Origin: Alloascoidea africana
Lineage: Eukaryota > Ascomycota > Alloascoideomycetes > Alloascoideales > Alloascoideaceae
DNA: 64,000 nucleotides
Direction: 5' to 3'
Assembly: GCA_030581615.1 (NCBI GenBank)
Contig: JAKTTT010000001.1
Location: forward strand, 1,054,001 to 1,118,000
Shown: in pieces, positions 37,758-47,762 of the stretch
How positions within the stretch are numbered: the stretch's first letter is position 1
Layout: each line of letters opens with the position of its first letter
Notes under the pieces: model-generated
Databases searched by the model: none
Seen by the model: the letters and a program-made list of their open reading frames with translations, nothing else
Told to the model about the DNA's origin: nothing
Translations under genes and position numbers: made by a program

Positions 37758-40109
37758 TCACAGCCCCAGCTTTCCATACGGACCATCACTATCCAAAGCC
37801 CGGACTGAATCATTCGGCGGCCTGTCTATCTTCATTCGTCTTCGTGTAGGCGTACCAACTTTTGGCTTCCTCAAATCATCAAGAGCAAACTCAGGAGTGG
37901 ACTCCAAAATCACATCTATGGCTTGTGGCTTTTGCGGTTTCATTTTTGTCCTCTGTTGAGATTGGTGCGTAGGCGGTTGGCTGTGCCCCATAGATTCATA
38001 GTATTTTGGATTTACACCTCTTTGAGATATACTCGTAAAGTGAGAACTAAGAGATTCGTCTGGCGAATCTGGTGGTGGAGTCTGCCGCATTGCCATTGGA
38101 TCTGACATAAAAGGAGAAATTGGGGACTTTTCTTCCATGTTTTCCCGCCCTGGAATATTTTGCACCTCATTTTTCCTTTGAGATTGCCTATCTAAGTAAG
38201 TCGAGGAATTGTTGTTCTCGTTGTCAAGGTTAAGTTTCAGCCCGAGTCGATTGGGGTTCTTGTTCTCTACAGTTCTAATTGTCCGATCGGTTCTCGCATT
38301 CTGCGATGATCCATTATCTTGCGCCAGAGAAGCTGTATTTGCCGCTCTATCGTCTGTTCGATGAAAATCATTGTCCGCTATATCTCTTAATATTTCATGG
38401 CGTTTAGTGTCTGAAAATTTTGACTCCGTTTCTTCCTTTTGTTGCTCAAAAACTTCACTTTGGGCTGCTCTACTTTCAGATTCTCTTTCCATTTCCTCCA
38501 TGTACTCCATTGTGGTGTTTATGTAATCGTCGATTGCAAACGATCCTCGAGGGTCAACAGAATTTGACACGTATAAATTATTGTCCACATCTGTTCCCAC
38601 TGTTTGGGCGGTACTATCCATTTGCGAGTGGTCAGGCTTAGATGATTCTTGGGACAAGCCTTGCTCTACCATCCTGGACTGCTCGCCATCGGCTTGCACA
38701 CCAGATTCAGTGCTGAAACCTTTAAAGTCATATGTTTCAGAAAATGAATCTGCGGGAGGAGGCTTTCGTTGAGGCAGCTCTGAATAGGGTGGTCCATTTT
38801 GAGGAATCGCATTATATGTTGACTCATTATAAAGCAAAGCGTCTGGTGGGAAAGCCCTATGGTTAGGTATATCTCCCGGTCCCTGGGTATAAGGATTGTA
38901 TTCTCTCGGGTCTTGACCAGTCTCTGCATTATACGGTAAAGAGTTAAAGTAGCTGGAATCTGACTGGCCTTGGGAAGGTCCTGAGCCATACATATCATTA
39001 GGCGGGTGATATTGCTGACTTCCTCCTGGTAAGCTACTTTGATAGTGAGGCCCCTGTGAGTTGGAATGCATCCACTGTACAGTGTCGGTAGTATCATTAA
39101 TACCAGACATGGCTGGGTTTTGACGGAATCCCCATTCATTGGTATTAGGACCATTTCTATTGGAACTGATTCCTGAACCCAAATCGTTGTTCATTACTTC
39201 GGAGTTGGGAACCATTCCCTGTGGTGCCTGAAAATTTCCAATGCCATCTGGCCTATGGTGGTATTGCCTGTTATTCTCCTTGTTGTTAGATAAATTGGAG
39301 TATAGGTTTGCAGGCTTTTGGTGTTGGATAGCAGTTCCTGACTGCAAAGTATCTTGCCTAGTCAACTCAAGTTCGTCGCTTTGGTCATCCTTGACTTCGC
39401 TAAACTTCAATTCGGTAAATGCTTGTAAATCATCAGAGGCTCGAATACGGTGCCTGTTAAAGTCGTTCAAATCATTAAATTCCGTTTCTTCTAATGGATC
39501 ATCATGAATTCTTCGCTTGTTTTTATGTGTGTTGTTCATCAAACACGTTATAAGAGATGCAAGACCTAGGACAACTGTTGCGCCAATTCCCAACCAGCCA
39601 GGCCATGAAAGATATGGAATAAATAGTAAAACGTCTATAACAACGCTTAATAGTTCAAATATAAAGGTAAAACCAGCCCAAAAGATCTGAAATATCAAAT
39701 ACTTTGAAGAGTGACTGGCAGCATGGAAATGAGAAACAAGGGCTAATAATAGCAGTACACAAGTGAACCCCGTTGATATCAAATGGACTACCAGAATCTT
39801 GGACAACGAAGACCTAACATCGGTTGGTACTGAGTATGTGGCCCCATCGTCCATATCAGCTAGAGGAGTAAAATCATGGTTAGACTGTTGGTCTTCTTTA
39901 AGCACCTTGCCGAATAACTCACTTGGGTTATAGCCTATCTCATAGGTACAAGAATCCTTTTTGCAATATCCTAGTGCTCCGTACTTGTAGTCCCCAGTTG
40001 CTCCTAGAGCAAAACTTGAAGCTACGGGAGCAGTAACCAAAGCCAAAATTTGGAAAGTAAGTGTTACAGCCAATAACAAGGAAAGAGTTGAGGAAACTCG
40101 AAGCACCAT
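37758..40109 (-). CDS. RIM9: pH-response regulator palI/Rim9
   Basis: Membrane component of the Rim101/PacC alkaline-pH sensing pathway; it works with Rim21 and Dfg16 at the plasma membrane. The frame is open to 40157, which is TTG. The ATG at 40109 (MVLRVSSTLSLLLAV) places the first hydrophobic helix at the N-terminus, as in the family, and gives 783 residues. Four transmembrane segments lie near 5-25, 100-120, 130-158 and 165-190, with CKKDSCTYEIGY in the first external loop, as in Rim9/PalI (SUR7-like fold). The remaining 580 or so residues are a cytosolic Asn/Gln/Ser/Pro-rich tail, much longer than in S. cerevisiae Rim9 (239 aa) but common in PalI of other fungi. Confidence 0.88.
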   Translation of the reverse strand: MVLRVSSTLSLLLAVTLTFQILALVTAPVASSFALGATGDYKYGALGYCKKDSCTYEIGYNPSELFGKVLKEDQQSNHDFTPLADMDDGATYSVPTDVRSSLSKILVVHLISTGFTCVLLLLALVSHFHAASHSSKYLIFQIFWAGFTFIFELLSVVIDVLLFIPYLSWPGWLGIGATVVLGLASLITCLMNNTHKNKRRIHDDPLEETEFNDLNDFNRHRIRASDDLQAFTELKFSEVKDDQSDELELTRQDTLQSGTAIQHQKPANLYSNLSNNKENNRQYHHRPDGIGNFQAPQGMVPNSEVMNNDLGSGISSNRNGPNTNEWGFRQNPAMSGINDTTDTVQWMHSNSQGPHYQSSLPGGSQQYHPPNDMYGSGPSQGQSDSSYFNSLPYNAETGQDPREYNPYTQGPGDIPNHRAFPPDALLYNESTYNAIPQNGPPYSELPQRKPPPADSFSETYDFKGFSTESGVQADGEQSRMVEQGLSQESSKPDHSQMDSTAQTVGTDVDNNLYVSNSVDPRGSFAIDDYINTTMEYMEEMERESESRAAQSEVFEQQKEETESKFSDTKRHEILRDIADNDFHRTDDRAANTASLAQDNGSSQNARTDRTIRTVENKNPNRLGLKLNLDNENNNSSTYLDRQSQRKNEVQNIPGRENMEEKSPISPFMSDPMAMRQTPPPDSPDESLSSHFTSISQRGVNPKYYESMGHSQPPTHQSQQRTKMKPQKPQAIDVILESTPEFALDDLRKPKVGTPTRRRMKIDRPPNDSVRALDSDGPYGKLGL

Positions 40110-40836
40110 ATTATTGAAGTTTGAAATTCGTCGGCTTTCAAGAGAAAAGCCTTTCAAACTTTGTCGTTAATGCTTATGAAATCTTTCAAAACTTGAAAAG
40201 CCAAATCGCCGCAATTGTCAAGTTCCGAATTAACCAGGTTGATGAAGGATAGAAAGGTGGAGGGTGTGGGATCAAGGAAGGTGTGTCAAAAAAGGTTATA
40301 TTAAGGTAATCAAATGAGCGAATTTTTTTTAATTTTGCCAACAGTTAGATCTCAATTTCTCGGGTACCGTAGACGGCTTTACTGCCCACTACAACCCGTT
40401 TCCCCTTAAAAACGATTTGCAATGACGCTTTTTGTCGATGATGTATGCGGGAGGAGATTCAGATAGTTAGGCACATGTTTAAGCTTTCAAGGCGTGAAAA
40501 AGGAAGTACGGATGTATGTTTCGATGACATAACATGTACGCTTCTGGTGATAAAGTATGGAACAGAACATAACATGAAACCGTTTAAAAATGAGCAGAGA
40601 GATTATTTTGTGGACGAGTATACTGGCTATAGGTGACGGAACCCGTTGCAAATGGAATAGAAGATAGCCTCGCTATCGTGCCACGATTCTGATTCTGCTC
40701 TGTGCACCTGATCTGTGCTTACTAATATATTGTATCATCTTTTCTGGTGCAAACCAAATGAAAAAAAAAAAGAACCAAAAAAGAGTTTTTTTACCTACGT
40801 TTCAACTGTTAACATCGCTTCAGTGGTGAAGCAGAT
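40110..40836. promoter_or_regulatory. Divergent promoter between RIM9 and DHR2
   Basis: 727 bp. An oligo-A run at 40759-40770 and oligo-T at 40785-40792 lie just before DHR2, typical nucleosome-excluding tracts. I looked for the PAC and RRPE elements of ribosome-biogenesis genes and saw no exact match. A 63-codon frame at 40445-40636 has no support. Confidence 0.4.
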
Positions 40837-43335
40837 ATGGCTACCAAAACCAGTATGAGCCATGTAGCCATAGGAAAGAAAAAAAGAAGACGAAATAAAA
40901 GTGGTAGACAGCAGAATGTGCATGTGAGAGAAGACCTTTCCAACAAGTATCAAAACAAGAAGAAAAAGTTTGACGATGAAGGTGATGAACCATCAAATTT
41001 CAAGCGTAAGGCTAGCGTAGAGGATAGCTTTACTGAGAAAACAACCAAAAGCGATCAAACTCGAAATTTTGTCGAAGATTTTGATCATATTCCTGGTCCA
41101 TTCAATCCGCAGAAAGTGCGACTTGAAAGCATCACCAAGGACTCAGACTTTGAGTCTGAGAAGAAGCGCCAGGACAGAGATAAAACAAGCGCATCTACTG
41201 AACACAGAAAGCAATCATCATGTATAGACAAAAAAAATAAAACATCTAATTCAGACCATGCTGCTCGCTTGCCAAGAACAGTCGATTTTCTCAGCGATGA
41301 AGAGCGTGAAGATAACGATAATGAATCCCAATTCATACAAACCTTCAGCACTCCAGAAGCAAGGAAGAAGCGAAAAATTGAGTTGATGAAGGTCAGAGAG
41401 TCACTTCCAATATTCAAAGCCAAAAGCAGACTTATCGAGCACTTGAAGAGCAATAAGGTCACAATTCTGGTGGGCGAAACCGGTTCAGGAAAATCTACAC
41501 AACTTCCTCAGTTTTTGAGTGAAATTAAATCTATAACTAAAGGCATTGCAGTAACTCAGCCGAGAAGGGTAGCAGCTATCAATCTGGCACGACGAGTGGC
41601 TGAAGAAGTAGGCACATCTCTGGGTGACGCTGTTGGTTTCACTGTTAGATTCCAAAATCAAAGCCATGCAACGACGAAGATAAAGTATGTCACTGATGGT
41701 ATGCTAATGCGCCAATTCATGCAAAATCCGACCCTATCAGGATATAGTGTTGTTGTGCTCGATGAAGCCCACGAAAGAACCGTTTTGACAGACTTGCTCA
41801 TGGGATTTCTGAAACGATTGCTTGTCACTCGTGATGACTTTAGGGTTGTTCTTATGTCTGCTACCCTTGATGCTGAGCGCTTTAGTAAATTCTTCAATGA
41901 GGCACCAATCTTATATGTGGAAGGAAAGATGTATCTGGTTCAACGATTTTATGTCCAGAATCCCGTTGAAGATCTTATCGACACTACAATCCGTACAGTT
42001 GTTCAGATAAACTCTTCAGAACAAAGCGGGGACGTTCTTGTCTTTTTACCAGGACAGGAGGAAATTGATAAATGTGTGGAGATTCTTAATAGTATAGCAG
42101 CCGAATTACCAAAGGAGGCGCCTCTAATTGTCTCTTTACCCTTATACGCGGCTCTTTCACCAGCTCAACAACAACAAGTTTTCCTTCCGCTCCCTCCAAG
42201 GCGCCGGAAAGTTATATTTGCAACTAATATCGCCGAAACCTCTGTCACCGTTACTGGTGTTAGATACGTTGTAGATACAGGACTTCGAAAAGTCAAAGTG
42301 TGGAAGCATGATCTTGGTCTTGCTACGCTACTCACAACTTCAATATCCCAAGCGTCAGCTACTCAACGTATGGGACGTGCAGGACGTGAAGCACCAGGCA
42401 AATGTTTCCGTTTATATACCGAGAAGGATTACATGTCACTAATCAAGCAAACGGAACCTGAAATCGAACGGTGTGACGTAACTGGTCCCGTGCTGATGTT
42501 AAAAAGAGCTGGTATCGACAATGTTCTGGGATGGGAATGGATTCAAAGTCCTGGAAAAGAGGCGATTGTGGCTGCTTTAACCAAACTGTATGCTTTAACC
42601 GCCATAAACGATTCCGGGAAGATAACAGAACTGGGTCGAAAAATGGCAGTTCTTCCCGTGGAACCGCATCTAGCTGCTGTTCTAATCAACGCTTTTGAAC
42701 AGGGATGTCTGAGTAACGTTGTTGACGTTGTTGCATGCCTCTCGGTGGATAATCTTTTACTGAACCCCAACTCTGATCAAAGAGATCAGATTAATTCAAA
42801 GCGGCAAGCCACATTTTCATTGGCCACTGAGTATGGAGACTTGGCAATGATGAAGGAGATGTTGGACATGTTTAACTCCATGAAGTTGATCAAAGAACGG
42901 AAGCAATGGTGCAAAGATCTGGGGATCAGTTATCGAGGAATGATAAATGTTCAACAGATTAGAAAACAACTACATGGCTACATGTCTCAACTTTATAAGA
43001 ACACGCCCAGTGTCGATGATTATAATGACGAATTTAGTTCAAAGTCCTTTACCTCTTCTGATATGAAGCCACTTTTGAAGAGCTTCCTGAAAGGATTTGT
43101 TACAAACACAGCACTTGGGATGGCCGATAGAAGTTATAAAACAGTTGGTAATGGACAAAATATTGCAATTCATCCCAGCTCCATGGTTTTCGGTAAAAAG
43201 TTTGATTGCATTCTATACATGGAATTCGTCTATACCACAAGGGCTTATTGCAGAAATGTTTCACCTATTGAGCTTGATTGGCTCCAACAGATCGCGCCTC
43301 ATTATCTCGGGAAAAGAGTTTCAGGGGCTAGTTGA
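40837..43335 (+). CDS. DHR2: DEAH-box RNA helicase for 18S rRNA synthesis
   Basis: 832 residues. The N-terminus is Lys/Arg-rich (KKKRRRNKSGR) and acts as nucleolar targeting in such proteins. The DEAH core starts near residue 190: GETGSGKST (about 211-219), TQPRRVAA, TDGMLMRQF, DEAHERTVLTDLLMGFLKRL (about 307), MSATLDAERF (about 338), FLPGQEEI, TNIAETSVT and QRMGRAGRE (about 509). Then come the HA2/ratchet and OB-fold regions ending LDWLQQIAPHYL. DEAHERTVLTD and overall length identify Dhr2 (S. cerevisiae 735 aa) rather than Prp2/16/22/43. It is a nucleolar RNA-dependent ATPase in the small-subunit processome pathway. It is divergent from RIM9. Confidence 0.9.
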   Translation: MATKTSMSHVAIGKKKRRRNKSGRQQNVHVREDLSNKYQNKKKKFDDEGDEPSNFKRKASVEDSFTEKTTKSDQTRNFVEDFDHIPGPFNPQKVRLESITKDSDFESEKKRQDRDKTSASTEHRKQSSCIDKKNKTSNSDHAARLPRTVDFLSDEEREDNDNESQFIQTFSTPEARKKRKIELMKVRESLPIFKAKSRLIEHLKSNKVTILVGETGSGKSTQLPQFLSEIKSITKGIAVTQPRRVAAINLARRVAEEVGTSLGDAVGFTVRFQNQSHATTKIKYVTDGMLMRQFMQNPTLSGYSVVVLDEAHERTVLTDLLMGFLKRLLVTRDDFRVVLMSATLDAERFSKFFNEAPILYVEGKMYLVQRFYVQNPVEDLIDTTIRTVVQINSSEQSGDVLVFLPGQEEIDKCVEILNSIAAELPKEAPLIVSLPLYAALSPAQQQQVFLPLPPRRRKVIFATNIAETSVTVTGVRYVVDTGLRKVKVWKHDLGLATLLTTSISQASATQRMGRAGREAPGKCFRLYTEKDYMSLIKQTEPEIERCDVTGPVLMLKRAGIDNVLGWEWIQSPGKEAIVAALTKLYALTAINDSGKITELGRKMAVLPVEPHLAAVLINAFEQGCLSNVVDVVACLSVDNLLLNPNSDQRDQINSKRQATFSLATEYGDLAMMKEMLDMFNSMKLIKERKQWCKDLGISYRGMINVQQIRKQLHGYMSQLYKNTPSVDDYNDEFSSKSFTSSDMKPLLKSFLKGFVTNTALGMADRSYKTVGNGQNIAIHPSSMVFGKKFDCILYMEFVYTTRAYCRNVSPIELDWLQQIAPHYLGKRVSGAS

Positions 43336-43682
43336 TACGATCTAATTGTTCCTTTTTTTTTTTCACTGGCATTGTTATTTTTTATAGGTTTGTTTATTAC
43401 CCACCATCAGTTAAAACCACATTAGATATTCGCTCAAGATTCATGATCTTATTATCCAAGCATTATTTTAGAGACTAAGACCAATCCTGTGTTCATAGGT
43501 AAATTAGCAGCAAGAAATCCTCATAGCGTACTATGTTGGGAACTCTGGAGCTGTTCTTTTTGTGTAAACCTTCAGCATGAAATGCGAGCCAACCAAATAG
43601 TAACACCCATACACCTTTCTCCAGGTTTGTGCTACTAACCGTGGACACAGATCTGGAAGAATTGATCAAATTCTAGGCAAGA
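43336..43682. other. Intergenic region between DHR2 and MSY1
   Basis: 347 bp with a T-run at 43353-43362 just after the DHR2 stop, likely used in 3'-end formation, followed by the MSY1 promoter. No gene is seen. Confidence 0.45.
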
Positions 43683-45413
43683 ATGCCCCAGCTCAAACAT
43701 AGACAAGTGGCATATACCCTTGGCTGTGTTTCTCGCTGTAGAGAGGCAAAGCATATTGCAGAAGGTGCAAGAAGGACCGTTGTACTTTTTGCTAGAGCAC
43801 AAATATATCAGAAGGAAAAGTCATTCGAGGAAGCATTATATTACCGCCCTTTGGTGTCAGTCAAAAATAAGTACTCTCAAAAAATTCAACGATTTACTAC
43901 TGTGAAGCATCATGATTTAGTTGATGAATCAAAGGTCAATCTAATCGAGCATTTAAGCTCACGGGGACTGATTGCAACAATGACAAGGTAAGGTTCCCAT
44001 CTCGTTTGTTATATAGAGTTCAACAGCTAATAAGACAAAATCAAATCAAGCGACAAAATCCTGGAGGAAGTCGAAAAAAAACAGTTGACTCTCTACTGTG
44101 GGGCAGACCCAACAGCAGAATCGTTGCACCTCGGGAACTTACTACCGCTCATGATATTGTTACATTTCTATATCCGTGGACATAATATTGTGGGGATTGT
44201 GGGTGGTGCAACAGGCACTGTTGGTGATCCATCTGGAAGAACCACCGAAAGGAATCAAATGGCAAAGGATGTAAAGACAACAAATGAAAATAAGATAAGA
44301 AAGCAAATGGAAGATATTTTTGCGAAAGGGCTTGCTTATGCCGAATCTAGAAATTTCTCTGTTGCAAAGAAAGCGAACTTGGAGCTGAAGGGAACTGCAA
44401 CAACAAAAAATAACTATGATTGGTGGAAAGATGTGGCCATGCTGGACTTTTTGGGAACTTATGGCCGTCATATAAGAGTGAATCAGATGCTAGCAAGAGA
44501 CAGTGTTAAGAATCGATTAGCCTCAGAAGCCGGGATTGGATTTAACGAGTTTACATATCAAATTCTCCAGGCTTTTGATTTTTGGTATCTTTATCAAAAC
44601 CATAACGTCTCTATTCAGGTTGGAGGCAATGATCAGTGGGGAAATATAACAGCAGGAGTAGACTTGATTTCCCGCTTGAAGACCTTGGAGAAAGCCTCAA
44701 GGTCCGATCTTCCAGAAGCCTTTGGTTTGACTGTACCATTGCTCACAACATCATCTGGTGAAAAATTCGGAAAGAGTGCAGGGAATGCAGTTTTTTTGGA
44801 CCCAGAGATTACAAAACCTTACGACTTGTTTCAGTATTTCATTAAATCAACGGACGAAGACGTTGGAAAGCTCTTGAAGATCTTCACATTGCTTCCACTT
44901 TCAGAAATCAATATGATACTCGAACAACATGAAAGAGATGCATCCCAAAGATACGCTCAAAGGATATTAGCCAGGGAGGTGACAGACCTGGTACATGGGA
45001 TAGGAGCAGGCGAGAGAGCGGAGCTTATATCTTCCGTGCTGTTTGCCGACGCATCGGGCCCAGTCCCTAATGTTGACCAATTGATAGATGCATGTCAAAA
45101 GGAAGGCATTTTAGAATCTCTCCTTCGACAGGATATTGTAGATAAGAAATTTGTCGATGTTTTGGCAGCTGTGACAAAGTCATCTAAATGTAAGAGCTAT
45201 TTGCTTCTGTCAATTACAATTTGGCTACATTTTACTAATTCTTTTTTAGCTGCTGCAAGAAGACTGATATCAGGGGGTGGTGTTTACTGTGGGTTCAATA
45301 GAGAAAGGATCTCCGATGTTAATTCTATCCTAACTGTTGACCACCTTCTTGATGGAAGGTTGCTCTTCCTGCGAATTGGAAAAGGTAAATACATTGTAGC
45401 TGATGTGAAGTAG
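43683..45413 (+). CDS. MSY1: Mitochondrial tyrosyl-tRNA synthetase (three exons)
   Basis: Read as 43683-43987, 44051-45189 and 45250-45413, giving 535 residues (S. cerevisiae Msy1: 492). It charges mitochondrial tRNA-Tyr. The first splice joins ATMT to SDKILEEVEKKQLTLYCGAD. The class I signature is LHLGN near residue 130, and the KMSKS-like loop reads KFGKSAGNA. Other family motifs are GGATGTVGDPSGR, FTYQILQAFDFW, VGGNDQWGNI and the C-terminal S4-like region ARRLISGGGVYCGFNRERI. The N-terminus (MPQLKHRQVAYTLGCVSRCR) is basic and fits a mitochondrial presequence; an upstream exon cannot be excluded. Splices are inferred from frame and family alignment. Confidence 0.9.
43988..44050 (+). other. 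Intron 1 of MSY1
   Basis: 63 nt, GTAAGG...CAAG, with GCTAATA as likely branch site. Removing it joins codons AG|C (Ser) and restores the conserved frame into the catalytic domain. Confidence 0.85.
45190..45249 (+). other. Intron 2 of MSY1, in frame and free of stops
   Basis: 60 nt, GTAAGA...TTTTTTAG, with TTTACTAATTC as branch site. Its length is a multiple of three and it has no stop, so retention would insert 20 mostly hydrophobic residues before the S4-like domain rather than end the protein. The splice gives KSSKSAARRLISGG, which suits the family better. Confidence 0.82.
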
Positions 45414-45492
45414 CGGCATGTCTATCACACATTCACTGTACATAGTTATTATCATTATTTCAATGGTAATTTAAAAATAGGTAAATAGTTAT

Positions 45493-45831
45493 ATGTTGCT
45501 TCGTCTTCTTCCTATGTTTGGCCTCATGTCCTCAGATCAAGAGAACAGGCCAATAAATTTAATTGACCGATCAGAGCCTATTCTTTCGGATACAATGAAG
45601 GCGGTTAGGACTGAGCTCGACTTAAAAACTCAAGACCTCAAGAACGATGAACGGATCAGTAAATCAGAATCAAAGATTGATCTCATTCTGGAAATCTTAC
45701 AGTGCAACGCCGCATACAAAAACAAGATTCAACGAGCAGTAAGTAGCACTGAAAAAATCATCAAAATGTTTGAGCAGATGAGAGCCAATTATCTAGTCCT
45801 TTATATCTGCAGTTTTAAGACCCAAAAGTAA
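45493..45831 (+). CDS. Small coiled-coil protein of unknown function
   Basis: A 112-residue ATG frame 79 bp downstream of MSY1 on the same strand. After a hydrophobic start (MLLRLLPMFGLM) it is Glu/Lys/Asp/Ser-rich with heptad-like leucines and isoleucines at about residues 35-100, suggesting one long helix or coiled coil. A second ATG at residue 12 (MSSDQEN) may be the true start and would remove the hydrophobic head. The composition is unlike the non-coding frames nearby. Small coiled-coil subunits (BLOC-1 or DASH type) have this look, but I recognise no specific family. Confidence 0.45.
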   Translation: MLLRLLPMFGLMSSDQENRPINLIDRSEPILSDTMKAVRTELDLKTQDLKNDERISKSESKIDLILEILQCNAAYKNKIQRAVSSTEKIIKMFEQMRANYLVLYICSFKTQK

Positions 45832-46167
45832 TAACTTCTATTAAATAATATAGCATGATAGAGCTTTCAAACGCATATAAAAGATAAATCATATCAAGAT
45901 CGTTACTCTAACAAGGAGTCTCATTCTTCCGCTATAATATGCGCTACGAACTCGGAGAACACTAAAGTCGTGAAATATAGTTTGAGCCTAGTTTTTCTCA
46001 ACATCCTTCCAAGAATCAAGAAAACAAGAGCCTTTGCAATTGTTTGTGACGTTGGGTGGTGGCAATCCGGCGCTTTCTCAATCCAGAAGCTTATTGCTTT
46101 TAAATCATCTCAATAGGTTCTCTCAATATTTCTGGCATCTACACTATGTCGCGGAAACACGTTCGTT
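45832..46167. other. Intergenic region after the small coiled-coil gene
   Basis: No gene, RNA or repeat was recognised. The start is AT-rich 3' flank. Confidence 0.35.
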
Positions 46168-46253
46168 CTATGCTCAAAAGGAGGGAGAAGTCACAAAAAT
46201 ATGAACCGTATATTGATTATTGATGGTAGCGTGATCTTTTCTTTTGAGCATAG
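46168..46253. repeat. 13-bp perfect inverted repeat with 60-nt loop
   Basis: CTATGCTCAAAAG at 46168-46180 is repeated as its exact reverse complement CTTTTGAGCATAG at 46241-46253. The arms are 13 bp and could form a hairpin. There is no oligo-T tail on either strand to suggest a Pol III transcript, and no larger repeat was seen around it. Confidence 0.6.
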
Positions 46254-46379
46254 CACGGGCAACAACAGTGACAAAATGTTGATTTTATGACTGGAGTAAA
46301 GGAAACTGGGTAATCGATAAGTCGACTATCTGGTTATGCCTTATTCTCTACGTTTGATGTAAATGTATGGGTTTCTCAC

Positions 46380-47245
46380 ATATTTGATTGGGATGGTATG
46401 GCCCCCGCAATCCAGGCAGAGCTTATTACGCTTCTTATCCGTAATTTGAGTGCCTCCATCTGCTTTTACTTAAGCCGGGTTTCGGAGGGGACAATATGTC
46501 TGGTTGGGAACGCCAGGTACTCTGGGGATGATTTGTGTTATTATCGTTTGGTTCCCCAGAGTCTCCCACTCCTCTTTGGTCCAACTGGTTTTTTCGATGA
46601 TGGATGTTTTGGTTGGTCTATGATGTGTTCCGATTGTCCCTTGGGCTTTTAGTTGCATTTTCTTGGTTCACTTTTGTTCACCTTTTTGGAGAGTCGCTTA
46701 AGAAGGCCTTGATCTTCCCCTATGCTTGTCAACGCTCTTTGATGACTGCATGCGGAGCACTTCTCCTTTCCTGTTAATGGCCCACGTCGATAAATTTCAA
46801 TGCCGCCTTGGTAAGTGTCATTTGGTCCGTTGCTTTCCAATTGAAGAGTTGATAGAGGCGTCCTTGGAGTTTCCATTAAAGGTTGTGAACTTCTTCCAAA
46901 TCCGTATATGTCTGCGGATATTATTCGCATTCACCGGGCCGGTAACTTCCCTAAAGAGAGAGATCAAGTTGTTGATCCTTTTCTGCCGTGTACATCTTAT
47001 CGATGACGAATTGAGTAATTTTGTCCACTTCGTGTCCCAGTATTCCGAATTCGGTCATTATTATGTCGGTGACGTCTCCGTTAACACTAGTAAGAAAGTA
47101 GCTCAACATCTGAGTCTTGTTATCAGATGTGTTTTCAGCAATAATCTAAAGGTAGCTTTAAAGTGGCCCTTGTTGATTATTCGTCCTGGATCATCCCACT
47201 TAAGACACACTAGAGCTATTCTCCGTTCCTTATAGCCCATATCAA
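46380..47245 (-). mobile_element. Possible fossil of a retroelement gag-like region (very tentative)
   Basis: The minus strand of this gene-free stretch has coding-like composition in pieces, with Cys/His-containing segments that faintly resemble a gag-type zinc knuckle. It looks broken, with several breaks, and no flanking long terminal repeats were found. If real, it is an old LTR-retrotransposon fragment. It may instead be a decayed host gene. No intact frame of note is present. Confidence 0.2.
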
Positions 47246-47762
47246 TTATCTGTTGCGTTTTTCAACGCTTTATGACAACATAATATCATACTGATTTTAT
47301 TGTTCAATTGTCTTACGTTTTTTGGGAGTGAATAGTTTTCCTAACGGTATTTCATTGTGTCACACTCATTCATTTCACTTGAGAAATTCTATCAAAATGG
47401 CCAAGACAAGGAAGATAAGGCAAGGGTCCTATACCTACTATCTCTTCACAGTAGTCACAATGGCCATACATTGCATATAAATGAAGAATTTTGGTACTTA
47501 ATTAATAACCTAACAGGCTTGGCCACTTAAGAGTCCTGAATTATTCTAGAATGAAAAGTTGGTACGAAAATGCCACAACGGGATGGCAAGAGAAGGTGTT
47601 TGTAGTGCTTCAACCAGACATACAATATTATTGTAATGAATATTCATGCCGAGCATATTGTGAATACGCATCTGTGGGCTTTATCAATACAATTCATATC
47701 AAATTAATAACCATTATTAAAGTTATGTTGAAAGATTTTGTTTTCGCTACTTTTAAGGAGCT
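47246..47762. other. Intergenic 3' flank of the SVOP-type transporter
   Basis: About 517 bp, AT-rich. A 71-codon frame at 47551-47766 (plus) is antisense to the transporter end and unsupported. Confidence 0.35.

Noticed and set aside
46224-46231. TGGTAGCG, resembling the start of a primer-binding site for initiator tRNA
   Set aside because: Only eight bases match, no adjoining terminal repeat exists, and it is on the opposite strand from the gag-like pieces.
46726-47235. 169-codon plus frame
   Set aside because: It opens with TTG; its Cys/Phe/Leu-rich composition is typical of the antisense of coding-like DNA.
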